From Dyella acidiphila (lineage in GTDB: Bacteria; Pseudomonadota; Gammaproteobacteria; Xanthomonadales; Rhodanobacteraceae): DNA of 64,000 bases. The DNA lies in the NCBI RefSeq assembly GCF_014863405.1, contig NZ_JACZZA010000008.1, positions 248,001-312,000 of the forward strand, given 5' to 3'. Below, piece after piece: positions 28,762 through 37,596 of this stretch. The notes below the pieces were generated by a model. That model saw only the letters and a program-made list of their open reading frames with translations, did not search any database and was not told the DNA's origin. Position numbers and translations under genes: made by a program. Position 1 is the stretch's first letter. The number at the start of each line of letters is the position of its first letter.

Positions 28762-30379
28762 TGTTTTCGTGCGCGACAGTCCGCTGCGCCGCAGCTATCT
28801 GTGGCAGGGCGGACATACGCTTCGTTCGTGGCTGCTCAGCACCGACCACAAGCGCATCGCGCTGCTGTACGCCGCATCCATCACGTTGTTCTTCTTTCTG
28901 GGCGCAGTCGCCGCCGCATTGATGCGCCTGACCCTGATCGACCCGCAAGGTCGCCTGATGTCGGCGGAAACCTATAACAAGACCTTCACCTTCCATGGCG
29001 TGGTGATGGTGTGGTTCTTCTTGATTCCGTCGATTCCCGCCACGCTGGGCAATTTCCTGGTGCCGCTGATGGTCGGCGCGCGCGACCTGGCGTTTCCGCG
29101 GCTGAATCTTTTCAGCTGGTACCTCTACATGGTGGGCGGACTGTTCACCATCGCCTGCCTGCTGCTCGGCGGTGTGGATACGGGTTGGACCTTCTACACA
29201 CCGTTTTCGACCATGTTCTCCGATTCGCATGTGATCCTGGCGGTGGTCGGCGTGTTCGTGGTGGGGTTTTCCTCCATCCTCACCGGGCTCAATTTCATCG
29301 TCACCATCCATACCATGCGCGCACCGGGCATGCATTGGTATCGGTTGCCGCTGTTTATCTGGGGCATCTACGCCACCAGCATCGTGATGATGCTGGCCAC
29401 GCCGGTGCTGGCGATGACCTTGTGCCTGATCGGGCTGGAGCGCCTGTTCGGGGTCGGCATCTTCGATCCCTCCCTGGGCGGTGACCCGGTGCTGTTCCAG
29501 CATTTTTTCTGGTTCTACTCGCATCCGGCGGTGTACATCATGATCCTGCCGGCGATGGGCGTGGTCAGCGAGCTGATCTGTTGCGGTGCGCGGCGGCGCA
29601 TCTTCGGCTATCGCTTCATGACCTGGTCGCTGCTGGGGATCGCGTTTATCGGCTTCCTGGTATGGGGACACCACATGTTCGTAGCCGGGCAATCGATGTA
29701 CGCCAGCATGGCGTTTTCGATCCTCAGTTTCATCGTGGCGGTGCCGTCGGCGATCAAGGTGTTCAACTGGGTGTCCACGCTTTATCGCGGCACCATCGAT
29801 TTCCACGCGCCGATGCTCTACGCGCTGGGCTTTATCGGCCTGTTCATGCTCGGCGGACTCACCGGCCTGTTCCTGGCGGCGGTGGCGCTGGATGTGAACC
29901 TTACCGACACCTACTTCGTGGTCGCGCATTTCCACTACATCATGGTCGGCGGCTCGGTGATGGCGTATCTCGGCGGCATCCATTTCTGGTGGCCGAAAAT
30001 CACCGGCCGGCTGTATTCGGAACGGATGGCACAGCTCGCCGCCGTGCTGATGTTCATCGGCTTCAATCTCACCTTCTTCCCGCAATACCTGCTGGGCTAT
30101 ATGGGCATGCCGCGCCGGTATCACCAATATCCGCCGCAGTTCCATGCGCTGAATGTGCTGTCGTCGATCGGTGCGGTAGTGTTGGCGATTTCCTATCTGA
30201 TGCCGCTGTTCTATTTCGCGCGTTCGCTGCGCAGCGGTGCATCCGCGGGTCCGAATCCCTGGCAGGCCGCCGGCCTGGAATGGATGACCTCGTCGCCGCC
30301 ACCGGAGCACAACTTCGTGGAGACGCCGGTGGTCACCGAAGGGCCGTATGCGTATCACGAGCATGAAGAGCAGGCATGA
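28754..30379 (+). CDS. coxA: Cytochrome c oxidase subunit I
   Basis: A 541-residue heme-copper oxidase core with 12 or more helices. Low-spin heme ligand His lies in [10 protein letters not shown]; the CuB His-Tyr region is [15 protein letters not shown], with WGHHMF for the paired CuB His, and [11 protein letters not shown] for heme ligands. It reduces O2 to water and pumps protons. The order II-I-III-IV and the tight overlaps fit caa3 operons. Length is normal. Confidence 0.97.
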   Translation: MTDVFVRDSPLRRSYLWQGGHTLRSWLLSTDHKRIALLYAASITLFFFLGAVAAALMRLTLIDPQGRLMSAETYNKTFTFHGVVMVWFFLIPSIPATLGNFLVPLMVGARDLAFPRLNLFSWYLYMVGGLFTIACLLLGGVDTGWTFYTPFSTMFSDSHVILAVVGVFVVGFSSILTGLNFIVTIHTMRAPGMHWYRLPLFIWGIYATSIVMMLATPVLAMTLCLIGLERLFGVGIFDPSLGGDPVLFQHFFWFYSHPAVYIMILPAMGVVSELICCGARRRIFGYRFMTWSLLGIAFIGFLVWGHHMFVAGQSMYASMAFSILSFIVAVPSAIKVFNWVSTLYRGTIDFHAPMLYALGFIGLFMLGGLTGLFLAAVALDVNLTDTYFVVAHFHYIMVGGSVMAYLGGIHFWWPKITGRLYSERMAQLAAVLMFIGFNLTFFPQYLLGYMGMPRRYHQYPPQFHALNVLSSIGAVVLAISYLMPLFYFARSLRSGASAGPNPWQAAGLEWMTSSPPPEHNFVETPVVTEGPYAYHEHEEQA

Positions 30380-31014
30380 ACGCGCACCTGGCCGAGCACT
30401 TCGACGATCCGCCGCAACAGAAAGAAGCGGCCATGCTCGGCATGTGGGCGTTTATCGCCACCGAAGTGCTGTTCTTCGGCGTGCTGCTGGCGGCCTACAT
30501 CGTGTGCCGCTGGCGCTTTCCGGCCGGATTTGCCGATGGCAGCAGGCACACCGACCTGTTGCTGGGCAGTATCGAGACGGCCGTGCTGCTGGCCAGCGGC
30601 TGCATCATGGCGGTCGGCCTGCGTGAAATCCAGCTGGCGAAACAGCGCTCGGCGTGCCTGGCGATTGTCATCACCGCTGCGCTCGGCGTGGCGTTCCTGG
30701 TGCTGCATGGCATGGAGTACGTGGATGAATACCACGAAGGGCTGATTCCCACCGTGCGCTATCTGCAGAACGGCACGGATGCGGATTCCATGGAAGTCTT
30801 CTTCTGCCTTTACTACGTCATTACCGGTCTGCACAGCCTGCACGTGCTGATCGGCGTGGTATTGCTGCTGGTGATCGCGGAACGCACCCGACGTGGTCAC
30901 TTCTCCCCGCATTACTACACGCCGCTGGAAATCGCCGGCCTGTATTGGAGCCTGGTGGATATCGTCTGGATCTTTGTCTACCCCGGCATCTACCTGGCGG
31001 GACATTCGGCATGA
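30376..31014 (+). CDS. coxC: Cytochrome c oxidase subunit III
   Basis: A 212-residue membrane protein with five predicted helices and the subunit III motifs [31 protein letters not shown]-type region (here [10 protein letters not shown]) and the C-terminal [14 protein letters not shown]. It stabilises subunit I. ATGA overlaps join it to coxA and the subunit IV gene. Five-helix subunits III are usual for caa3-type enzymes. Confidence 0.95.
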   Translation: MNAHLAEHFDDPPQQKEAAMLGMWAFIATEVLFFGVLLAAYIVCRWRFPAGFADGSRHTDLLLGSIETAVLLASGCIMAVGLREIQLAKQRSACLAIVITAALGVAFLVLHGMEYVDEYHEGLIPTVRYLQNGTDADSMEVFFCLYYVITGLHSLHVLIGVVLLLVIAERTRRGHFSPHYYTPLEIAGLYWSLVDIVWIFVYPGIYLAGHSA

Positions 31015-31316
31015 ACAAGCCGGAGCAGGGCATTCCTTCGCTGGCCAGTCATCTGCTGGCGATGGGAGCATTGTGGCTGTTGCTGCTGATGTCTGCGGCG
31101 ACGCAGTGGATGCCACATAGTGGCTGGATCACGGTGATCACCACCTCGATTGCGGTAGCGCAGGCGTGCATCGTGCTGGTGGTGTTCATGCGGCTGAAAA
31201 GCAGCAGCAATCTGTTGCGGTTCGTGGCGATTTTCAGCTTCTGCTGGCCGCTGCTGCTGGTGGTGTTTTCACTGGGGGACTATATGACGCGATCGCCGTT
31301 GAGGTGGCCATGGTGA
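31011..31316 (+). CDS. Cytochrome c oxidase subunit IV-like protein
   Basis: A 101-residue protein with three hydrophobic helices (MGALWLLLLMSAATQWM; VITTSIAVAQACIVLVVFM; FVAIFSFCWPLLLVVFSL) and VVFMRLKSSS between helices 2 and 3, as in prokaryotic oxidase subunit IV (CyoD/CtaF type). It starts at the ATG overlapping coxC. It is the last gene of the respiratory operon; a strong hairpin follows at 31351. Confidence 0.85.
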   Translation: MNKPEQGIPSLASHLLAMGALWLLLLMSAATQWMPHSGWITVITTSIAVAQACIVLVVFMRLKSSSNLLRFVAIFSFCWPLLLVVFSLGDYMTRSPLRWPW

Positions 31317-31350
31317 CTTGGTTGTCCGAATAGCAAGAATAATAATCTTC

Positions 31351-31390
31351 CATTGCCGTCACTCCCGTGTGAGCGAGAGTGATGGCAATG
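31351..31390 (+). terminator. Strong stem-loop after the respiratory operon
   Basis: CATTGCCGTCACTC (31351-31364) pairs with GAGTGATGGCAATG (31377-31390): 14 pairs with a single G-T wobble and a 12-base loop. It lies 34 bases after the subunit IV stop and between convergent genes. There is no T-run on the plus strand, so it may act as a Rho-dependent end or a 3'-end stabiliser. Confidence 0.6.
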
Positions 31391-31435
31391 TAGGAGGGGA
31401 CGAACTATCGAAGGTGGCGTGCTTAGGCGAACGAC

Positions 31436-31777
31436 TTAGCGTACGTAATATTCCCGAATCTGTGTCGCGAATCGCGTATCTGCGAAATTCGGCCAGTTGT
31501 CCTTGTCGAAGCCCGGGGCATTTTTCAGCCGTTCCTTGTCGACATTCAGAAGCAATTGCCTGTTTTCACCATCGATTTTGATGGCCTCCCATGGCACAGC
31601 GAACAGCTTCTCGCCCATGCCGAGCACGCCACCAAAGGAGAGCACGCCATAGACAATGGTGCCGTTGTCGGTATCGATCATGATGTCTTTCAAGTCGCCG
31701 AGGGACTCACCCTGGAGATTCTTGACTGAGTCGCCGGTCAGCGTCGAGGCCGAAAGGAAATGCGTGGAATGGGTCAT
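31436..31777 (-). CDS. PRC-barrel domain protein
   Basis: A 113-residue protein with a PRC-barrel domain: FLSASTLTGDSVKNLQGESLG, LKDIMIDTDNGTIVYGVLSF and EKLFAVPWEAIKID match the family. Such proteins are often stress-induced in soil bacteria. The start at 31777 has AGGAAAG 7 bases upstream; the frame itself opens 39 codons earlier with no ribosome site. The C-terminus (GFDKDNWPNF) also matches homologues. No signal peptide. Confidence 0.88.
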   Translation of the reverse strand: MTHSTHFLSASTLTGDSVKNLQGESLGDLKDIMIDTDNGTIVYGVLSFGGVLGMGEKLFAVPWEAIKIDGENRQLLLNVDKERLKNAPGFDKDNWPNFADTRFATQIREYYVR

Positions 31778-32019
31778 GGCGTACTTTCCTGTCTGAGGAG
31801 AGTTAGAGGAATAGACCAGTGGTAGCCGCACCGCCGGCCCCACTTGCTCGATTCGGTAAGGCAGTAAGCGAGCACCTCTAAGTTTGCGCGACAAAATGTG
31901 ATAAAGACGATTTCACAGAGTGATGAAATAAGGCTGACCAAATAGGGGTTTCTTTCACGCAGAATGTGCGCGATCGCGTTCATTCTGAACACACAAGGTA
32001 TTCACGGAGTGGTCTCGCC

Positions 32020-32175
32020 ATGAGCAAGCAGAAAGATGAAAAGTTACCACGCAGGTCAGGCTACGCTGAGCCGCATCCCTTACCGGGGAGCAAAAAGAAG
32101 CGGGAGCCCGATGCCAACACACCGCATGAACCGCAGAACGTCCCGGAGCAGAAACCGTCTTCTTCTTCGGGCTGA
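32020..32175 (+). CDS. Small Lys/Pro-rich disordered protein
   Basis: A 51-residue protein rich in Lys, Pro, Glu and Ser (GSKKKREPDANTPHEPQN). A GGAG site lies 11 bases before the ATG at 32020, longer than ideal. There is no hydrophobic segment or known domain. It is similar in kind to the small protein at 6488 but not alignable by eye. It converges on the gene at 32194. Confidence 0.5.
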   Translation: MSKQKDEKLPRRSGYAEPHPLPGSKKKREPDANTPHEPQNVPEQKPSSSSG

Positions 32176-32193
32176 TTTTGCTTCGGAAGCGGA

Positions 32194-32484
32194 TTAATGA
32201 TCTTCGAAGAATTCCGGATCGATGCCACGCTCATGGGCCGCCATTTCGGCCATTGCTCGTACGGCCTGGACCTGCGAGGCGTCCGCCACATCAATGTCGA
32301 TGGAGCACAGGGTTGGATGAAGATCGGCTGGCCGTGAAGTGGTAGCGGGACTTTCTTCGCCCATTTGAGGAATCAGATCATCCATTAATTTGATGCGCTC
32401 CACACCCTCCATATCACATAGGGTGGTGATGATCTGATCCACATCGGATCGACGGGCGATCAAGCGTAAGATAAGGCGATGCAT
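32194..32484 (-). CDS. Hypothetical protein with ferredoxin-like N-terminus
   Basis: A 96-residue protein. MHRLILRLIARRSDVDQII, followed by the segment VERIKLMDDLIP, reads as beta-alpha-beta as in small ACT-like domains; the C-terminus has AVRAMAEMAAHERGID. The ATG at 32484 is the first ATG; a TTG ten codons upstream is possible. An intrinsic terminator of the same strand ends 28 bases upstream of it, suggesting attenuation. It is divergent from the GH15 gene. Function unknown. Confidence 0.6.
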   Translation of the reverse strand: MHRLILRLIARRSDVDQIITTLCDMEGVERIKLMDDLIPQMGEESPATTSRPADLHPTLCSIDIDVADASQVQAVRAMAEMAAHERGIDPEFFEDH

Positions 32485-32511
32485 CGTTTCGTGATAACCA
32501 TCATTGTCAAG

Positions 32512-32553
32512 CAAAAAAAGAGGGAGAAGGTCTCCCTCACGTGCATGAGCACG
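32512..32553 (-). promoter_or_regulatory. Leader hairpins with intrinsic terminator upstream of the 32194 gene
   Basis: On the minus strand CGTGC-TCAT-GCACG (32540-32553) is followed by GAGGGAGA-CCT-TCTCCCTC (32520-32538) and seven T (32513-32519). This is a textbook intrinsic terminator located inside the leader of the downstream gene. It may attenuate that gene, or end a small RNA transcribed from the 32540-32774 gap. Confidence 0.65.
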
Positions 32554-32774
32554 GTTTCTTTCGTGGGGATGCTGAAGAGATTTGTCGACTTCTCACGACG
32601 TCAGAGAGGACATTACGCGCTGGTCTATCACAGCTGCGCAAAGGCATCATCAACAACAGGTGATGAACGGTATGTGCCGACACAGAAAGGTTCGTTACTT
32701 GGTTAGATGGCGTTTCCATGAGGCTGATAGGGCATCATTTGCTATGGATTTCGATTGTTCCGGATTGACGAGCC

Positions 32775-34694
32775 ATGGCTTGCCACAATATCAATGACTA
32801 TGCGGTCATAGGCGATTGCCACGGGATCGCCCTGATTGCTTCGGATGGTCGCATTGACTGGTGCGCGTTGCCGGATATTGATTCGGATCCGGTACTTTGC
32901 CGCCTGCTGGATGATAAGCAGGGTGGCTACCTCGATACCCGCCCTGACGAAGCATTCAGCACCAGCCGGCGTTACCTTCCGGGCACTAACGTATTGGAAA
33001 CACGTTTGCGCGGTGAGCATGGTGCGGCAGTGATCACTGATTTCATGCCCGTTGGGCGCGCGCCCACAGATGGTGGAGGCGGAAATTTCGTACAAATAGT
33101 GGCGCCAAACTGGCTGATCCGGGTGATCGATGTTACGCAGGGAGAGATGACGTTCGAGACCAGCTTCCGTCCTTGTCTGAGCTGGGGTGAACGATCCGCA
33201 CAACTGCGCAATATCCACGGCGGTGTGGCGTGGGAGGGTGGTTGTCTGCTTTGCGACAAGGGCTTGGAGGCAAACGAGTACTGGGCCCATGGCCGTTTGC
33301 GCTTGCGTGCGGGCGAACGCGCGCGGCTAATTTTGATGCCATCCATGCCGCGCGATACCGAAGTAGCGTTGGCAAGCGTCAATGAACTGCTGGCAATTAC
33401 CTTGGCCTACTGGACGGAGTGGAGCAGGCGCTGCCGCTACAAGGGGCCGTACATGACCGAGGTAGTGCGTAGCGCACTCACATTGAAACTGCTGACGTAC
33501 GCGCCTACTGGCGCCATCGCTGCGGCGGCCACCACTTCGCTGCCGGAAGTACTCGGTCAACGTCGGAATTGGGACTATCGCTTGAGCTGGGTGCGGGACT
33601 CAACACTTACACTGTTTGCCCTGGCCGCACTGGGATACCACGAAGAGCCGGAAGCCTTCTTTCACTTTGTATTCCAGCACGCCGCTGATGGCATCATTCC
33701 CTCCCAGATTGTGTACGGCTTGCACGGCGAGCGAGAGCTCGTCGAACGCGAAAAGCTGTTTCTTGAAGGTTTCAGCCAAAGCAAGCCCGTGCGCGTCGGG
33801 AACGATGCCTATCGCCAAAAACAGTTTGATGTCTTCGGTGAACTGTTCGACTGGATGTTATTGCGCCAGTCATTAGGTGTGGAATTACAGGACGATCAAC
33901 GGGCACTTCTGAGGCGTACGGCGGATTACGTTGCCACCCATTGGCGTGAACCGTGCAGTGATTTCTGGGAAGGCCGTGGCGCACCGGGGCATCATGTTTA
34001 TAGCAAGTTGATGAGTTGGGTGGCGCTCGATCGCGCACAAAAGCTGCTTCAATACGAGTCCTACGTCGAGACGATGAATGCTATCGTCACGGAGGTGCAT
34101 CGGCACGGCATCGCTACCGCTGGCTATCTGCGACAGCAATTCGATCGCAACGATATCGACGCATTGGCTTTGAGGGCGCCTTTCCTGGATTTCCCGTTAC
34201 CCCCCGGCTGCTTGCAGGCAACGCTCGAGGAAGTGAGTCGTCAACTTGATACTGGTACCGGTATTTATCGTTATCGGGAAGGAAGTGGCGGAGCGCCAAA
34301 GGAGGGCAGTTTTGTCGCCTGCGGGTTCTGGCTGGTGGATGCGCTCCTGTTTGCAGGGCGCATTCAGGATGCGCGCGAGCGCCTCGAGAAGATGCTGAGC
34401 CAGGCAAACGACGTGGGGTTATATGCGGAAGAAGTCGATCCGGGATCGGGGCGGCATCTAGGCAATTTTCCCCAGGCGTTATCGCACTTAGGCTTGATTC
34501 ATAGCGCAACCTTGCTGGAAATCGTAGAACACCACGGAGAGCACGCCCTAGCTGGCACGCATTCGCATCGTGCGCAGCGGGCAAACTTGGTGATGGAGGC
34601 TCTCTGTGAGGCCAACGGATGGAGACAGCCTGCGCCGGCGACGGATTCTTCGGTTCTGGATTTGGCAGCGTTACTGGGGGCGGAGCTTTGGTAG
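32775..34694 (+). CDS. Glycoside hydrolase family 15 (glucoamylase/trehalase-like)
   Basis: A 639-residue cytoplasmic enzyme with the GH15 bacterial layout: an N-terminal beta-sandwich (INDYAVIGDCHGIALIASDG with RIDWCALPDID) and an (alpha/alpha)6 barrel containing WVRDSTLTLFAL, the general-acid Glu 399 in WEGRGAPGHHVYSK, and the base in YAEEVDPGSG (E552/E553) with LGNFPQALSH. Homologues act on trehalose or malto-oligosaccharides; sequence alone does not decide. No signal peptide. The start at 32775 has only a weak GACGAG site. The upstream 290 bases hold a divergent leader. Confidence 0.92.
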   Translation: MACHNINDYAVIGDCHGIALIASDGRIDWCALPDIDSDPVLCRLLDDKQGGYLDTRPDEAFSTSRRYLPGTNVLETRLRGEHGAAVITDFMPVGRAPTDGGGGNFVQIVAPNWLIRVIDVTQGEMTFETSFRPCLSWGERSAQLRNIHGGVAWEGGCLLCDKGLEANEYWAHGRLRLRAGERARLILMPSMPRDTEVALASVNELLAITLAYWTEWSRRCRYKGPYMTEVVRSALTLKLLTYAPTGAIAAAATTSLPEVLGQRRNWDYRLSWVRDSTLTLFALAALGYHEEPEAFFHFVFQHAADGIIPSQIVYGLHGERELVEREKLFLEGFSQSKPVRVGNDAYRQKQFDVFGELFDWMLLRQSLGVELQDDQRALLRRTADYVATHWREPCSDFWEGRGAPGHHVYSKLMSWVALDRAQKLLQYESYVETMNAIVTEVHRHGIATAGYLRQQFDRNDIDALALRAPFLDFPLPPGCLQATLEEVSRQLDTGTGIYRYREGSGGAPKEGSFVACGFWLVDALLFAGRIQDARERLEKMLSQANDVGLYAEEVDPGSGRHLGNFPQALSHLGLIHSATLLEIVEHHGEHALAGTHSHRAQRANLVMEALCEANGWRQPAPATDSSVLDLAALLGAELW

Positions 34695-34796
34695 CGATGT
34701 ATTGGGCAAGACCACCCACTTCATATGCAAGCCCGTTAGGGTTTCACGAGTTCCAAGTTCCTTGACCTCGCCCGATATGTCCAGAGGCAGTATTCC

Positions 34797-35822
34797 TCAA
34801 TCCAGCCCCTGCCGTGAGCGATCGTCCCGGCCCTTTCTGGCCCAGGCGAGCACACTCAAACCCGCTATCGCCCCCGCCATAGCCACCAGTTCATTTCGGT
34901 GTGACGTAAGCCACCAATGCAAACTGCCTGATTTTGACTGACCATCAAATCGCCCATGCACGCCATAGTCCACTTGCACGGCCTCAAACAGATTGCCTGA
35001 CCGTTTCTTCGGCAACGGCGCTTCGTCCATTTGAGCTGCATATCCGTCCCGCACCAGAATGCGGTCGAGGATGGAGGGGAAAAATTTGTTGAAGAAGATC
35101 GCCTTCCAGGCTGGGAACCCGACGCATACTTCACGGTGCCGATGATGGGCTGCCCAGTAGATACCTTTTGCGGCCAGTTCGGGTTGGAAGATAGGTGGTA
35201 CCGGCTTGGGTTGCCTGGGCAGAGGCGTGCGCGCCCATTCGAATTGTGGGGTGTTGATCGCTGACAACTGCACCATGGTGATATGCACCCGACTGCGCTC
35301 GTGCATCAATTCCACCCGAAGCGAATCGGTAAACCCCCGGACAGCAAATTTGGATGCGCAGTAGGCGGACTGCAGGGGAATGGCGCGATAGGCAAGTGCC
35401 GAGCCCACCTGGACAATGCAGCCGCGATTGCGTAGCCGCATGCTACGTAGCGCAGCCAACGTGCCGTATACGGTCCCGAGGTAGGTTACCTCCGTAGCGC
35501 GCCGGAATTCGTCGGCGGTGATATCGCTGACTGGCGCAAAGATGGTCGCCATCGCGGCATTGACCCAGATATCAATGGGTCCGAGCTCTCGCTCAATACG
35601 GATGGCGGCCTCCTCCACTGCTTTGGCATCAGCCATGTCGACAGCGATCGCAAGTACTTTGCACCCGAGTGCTTGAATTTCGCTGGCGACGCCATGCAGG
35701 GCAGGGCTTTCGCGAGCAAGTAACGCCACGTTCGCACCGTGTCGTGCGAAGCGATGCGCAGTGGCTCGTCCTACACCGGCAGACGCACCGGTGATGACGA
35801 CAACGTCAGCACGCCGTTTCAT
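34797..35822 (-). CDS. Short-chain dehydrogenase/reductase with C-terminal membrane helix
   Basis: A 341-residue classical SDR: VVITGASAGVGRATA, NAAMATIF, QVGSALAY with catalytic Ser and YCASKFAV with Y-x3-K. About 80 residues beyond the usual fold end in a hydrophobic helix (LVAMAGAIAGLSVLAWA), so the enzyme may be membrane-tethered. The start overlaps the ASRT gene stop by four bases. It is the last gene of the three-gene dehydratase/ASRT operon. The substrate is unknown; a sugar or polyol derivative is inferred from context. Confidence 0.93.
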   Translation of the reverse strand: MKRRADVVVITGASAGVGRATAHRFARHGANVALLARESPALHGVASEIQALGCKVLAIAVDMADAKAVEEAAIRIERELGPIDIWVNAAMATIFAPVSDITADEFRRATEVTYLGTVYGTLAALRSMRLRNRGCIVQVGSALAYRAIPLQSAYCASKFAVRGFTDSLRVELMHERSRVHITMVQLSAINTPQFEWARTPLPRQPKPVPPIFQPELAAKGIYWAAHHRHREVCVGFPAWKAIFFNKFFPSILDRILVRDGYAAQMDEAPLPKKRSGNLFEAVQVDYGVHGRFDGQSKSGSLHWWLTSHRNELVAMAGAIAGLSVLAWARKGRDDRSRQGLD

Positions 35823-36253
35823 GGATGATGTTCCGCGTAGGCCAGCGTCGAGATCAGGGCCAGGGCGCTGTCGCGCGAATCCAGTCGGGTGTGCTGGACC
35901 ACAATGGGCACGTCAGAGACAATCACACTTGCGTAGTCGGTGTCGCGGGGAATGGGTTCGGGATCGGCCAGGTCATCAAAACGCAGGTGCAGGGTGCGTC
36001 GCGCCGGCACTATGACGCGATAAGGGCCTACCGGCTCGCGATTTGAAAAGTAAATGCTGATGCAGATGTTGGCGTCAGTGTCATTGGTATTCAGCAGGCA
36101 TGCGGTTTCGTGGCTCGCCAGGCTGCTGGAACCCGCGTGCTGGGTCTCGGAAGGAATGTAGCCTTCTGCAATCGCCCAAAGACGATGGCCCAGTGCGGCA
36201 TTGTCCGTCGGCCGCCAGGCGGCCTGTGATTTTTCAGGGGGTACGGTTGGCAT
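35819..36253 (-). CDS. Sensory rhodopsin transducer (ASRT) family protein
   Basis: A 144-residue protein in the ASRT family (Anabaena sensory rhodopsin transducer). Diagnostic segments are LWAIAEGYIPSET, ASHETACLLNTNDTDANICI, FSNREPVGPYRVIVPARRT and PIVVQHTRLDSR. ASRT forms a beta-sandwich tetramer; comparative work has proposed small-molecule, probably sugar, binding. There is no rhodopsin gene here, so a metabolic rather than light role is likely. It lies 9 bases after the enolase-superfamily gene and overlaps the SDR gene by four bases. Confidence 0.93.
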   Translation of the reverse strand: MPTVPPEKSQAAWRPTDNAALGHRLWAIAEGYIPSETQHAGSSSLASHETACLLNTNDTDANICISIYFSNREPVGPYRVIVPARRTLHLRFDDLADPEPIPRDTDYASVIVSDVPIVVQHTRLDSRDSALALISTLAYAEHHP

Positions 36254-36262
36254 CGGAATATC

Positions 36263-37384
36263 TCATGCGGCGACTAAGTAGCGGTCCACATCTTTTTGCT
36301 TGAGTGTCATGCCGAGGCCGGGCTGTTCGGCATCCACGGTGAGCGCGCCTCCGGCGAGCACGGGCAGCCCATCGAAGAAGATGGCTTCAATACGGGCGTG
36401 ATCGTAGAAGTATTCAACATGATCAAGCTGACCGACACTGCTGCAGACGTGGGCGTGCAAATGAGGCGAGCAATGCGCTGAAACGGGTATGTGATAACCC
36501 TCCGCTAGCGCGGCGGCTTTGATGAATCCCGTAAAGCCGCCGCAACGTGTGCTGTCGATCTGCAGCACGTCCACGGCTTCGTGTGCAAGCATTCGTCGGA
36601 AGTAGTCGGTATCCCAGCCATATTCGCCGGCGGCGACCTGCATACCGCCAGGCACATGGTCGCGAATCCAGCGCAGGCCTTCCAGGTCATCGGAAGATAC
36701 GGGTTCTTCCAGCCAGGAAACATCGTGGTGGGCGAATGTTTCGGCCATGGCGACGGCCTGCTCGCGGGTGTAGGCGCCGTTGGCATCCACCATCAGGCTG
36801 GTGTCTTTGCCGATCGCTTCGCGCACCGCGGCTACGCGTTGTGGATCTTCTTCCGGAGTGGTGCCAACCTTCATCTTGACGCGGGTAAAGCCCTGGTTGG
36901 CGAAGCGGCTGAGCTGGTTCTGCAGCAAGGTGATGTCGTAGGAGGTGAATCCGCCGCTGCCATACAGTGGAATTTTTTCGCGCGCGCGCCCCATCAGGTG
37001 CACCACGGAGACACCGAGCATGCGCGCCTTGAGATCCCACAATGCGTGATCGACTGCGGAAATGGCCATTAGTCCGGTGCCGGGCCGACCGATATTGCGC
37101 AGACTGCGATTCATATCCATCCACAACGTCGGGATGTCCATCGGGCTGGCGCCGACCAGGCACTCGCGCAATGGTGCGGCAATGATGGACGCAGCGGCGC
37201 GATGCGCGTAGCTATAGCCCATGCCCTCATAGCCCCCACAACGAATGGTGGCGAGGATTACGGTAGTTGCGTTCCAGGCCAATGTTCCATCGGCTTCCGG
37301 ATAGTCGGTGGGAACATCGTAAACCCGCACTTGCACGTCATTGATGCGGCTTTCGGCATGGCGCAAGAGGATGACTGGAGCCAC
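36263..37384 (-). CDS. Enolase-superfamily sugar-acid dehydratase/racemase (MR/MLE group)
   Basis: A 373-residue enzyme. The N-terminal capping domain is followed by a barrel with K170-x-K172 (RVKMKVG), metal ligands D200 (MVDANGAY), E226 (WLEEPVS), E254 (AAGEYGW), and a downstream His near 304 (SAHCSPHLHAHV). This is the mandelate racemase/muconate lactonising layout; dehydration of a sugar acid or epimerisation are the main options. It starts with GTG at 37384, with only a weak purine-rich site. It is first in the operon with the ASRT and SDR genes. Confidence 0.93.
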   Translation of the reverse strand: MAPVILLRHAESRINDVQVRVYDVPTDYPEADGTLAWNATTVILATIRCGGYEGMGYSYAHRAAASIIAAPLRECLVGASPMDIPTLWMDMNRSLRNIGRPGTGLMAISAVDHALWDLKARMLGVSVVHLMGRAREKIPLYGSGGFTSYDITLLQNQLSRFANQGFTRVKMKVGTTPEEDPQRVAAVREAIGKDTSLMVDANGAYTREQAVAMAETFAHHDVSWLEEPVSSDDLEGLRWIRDHVPGGMQVAAGEYGWDTDYFRRMLAHEAVDVLQIDSTRCGGFTGFIKAAALAEGYHIPVSAHCSPHLHAHVCSSVGQLDHVEYFYDHARIEAIFFDGLPVLAGGALTVDAEQPGLGMTLKQKDVDRYLVAA

Positions 37385-37596
37385 GTGCTTTCTCGTCCGG
37401 GTAATGGGTGGACCGTGGGTAGCTTGTGACCAAGTGGATCGGAAGCAGGTGAAGAAATCATCGCCGTCGTGTTTATCCCGCTATTGACGGCTTGCCAGGT
37501 GAATTGCTCTTTCCCCCGCGTGAGCTCGGGCCTGTGCTGCTGTTCCGCAGTTCAGTCGCTCTTAGGTGGAGGTATTCTTCAACACGATGTAAGTCG

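Noticed and set aside
28643-30364. 573-codon open frame on the minus strand across coxB/coxA
   Set aside because: Very rich in His, Arg and Gln with no domain; it is a mirror of the membrane-protein codons of coxA.
32479-32706. Plus-strand frame of 75 codons in the leader region
   Set aside because: It is antisense to the leader hairpins and has no ribosome site.
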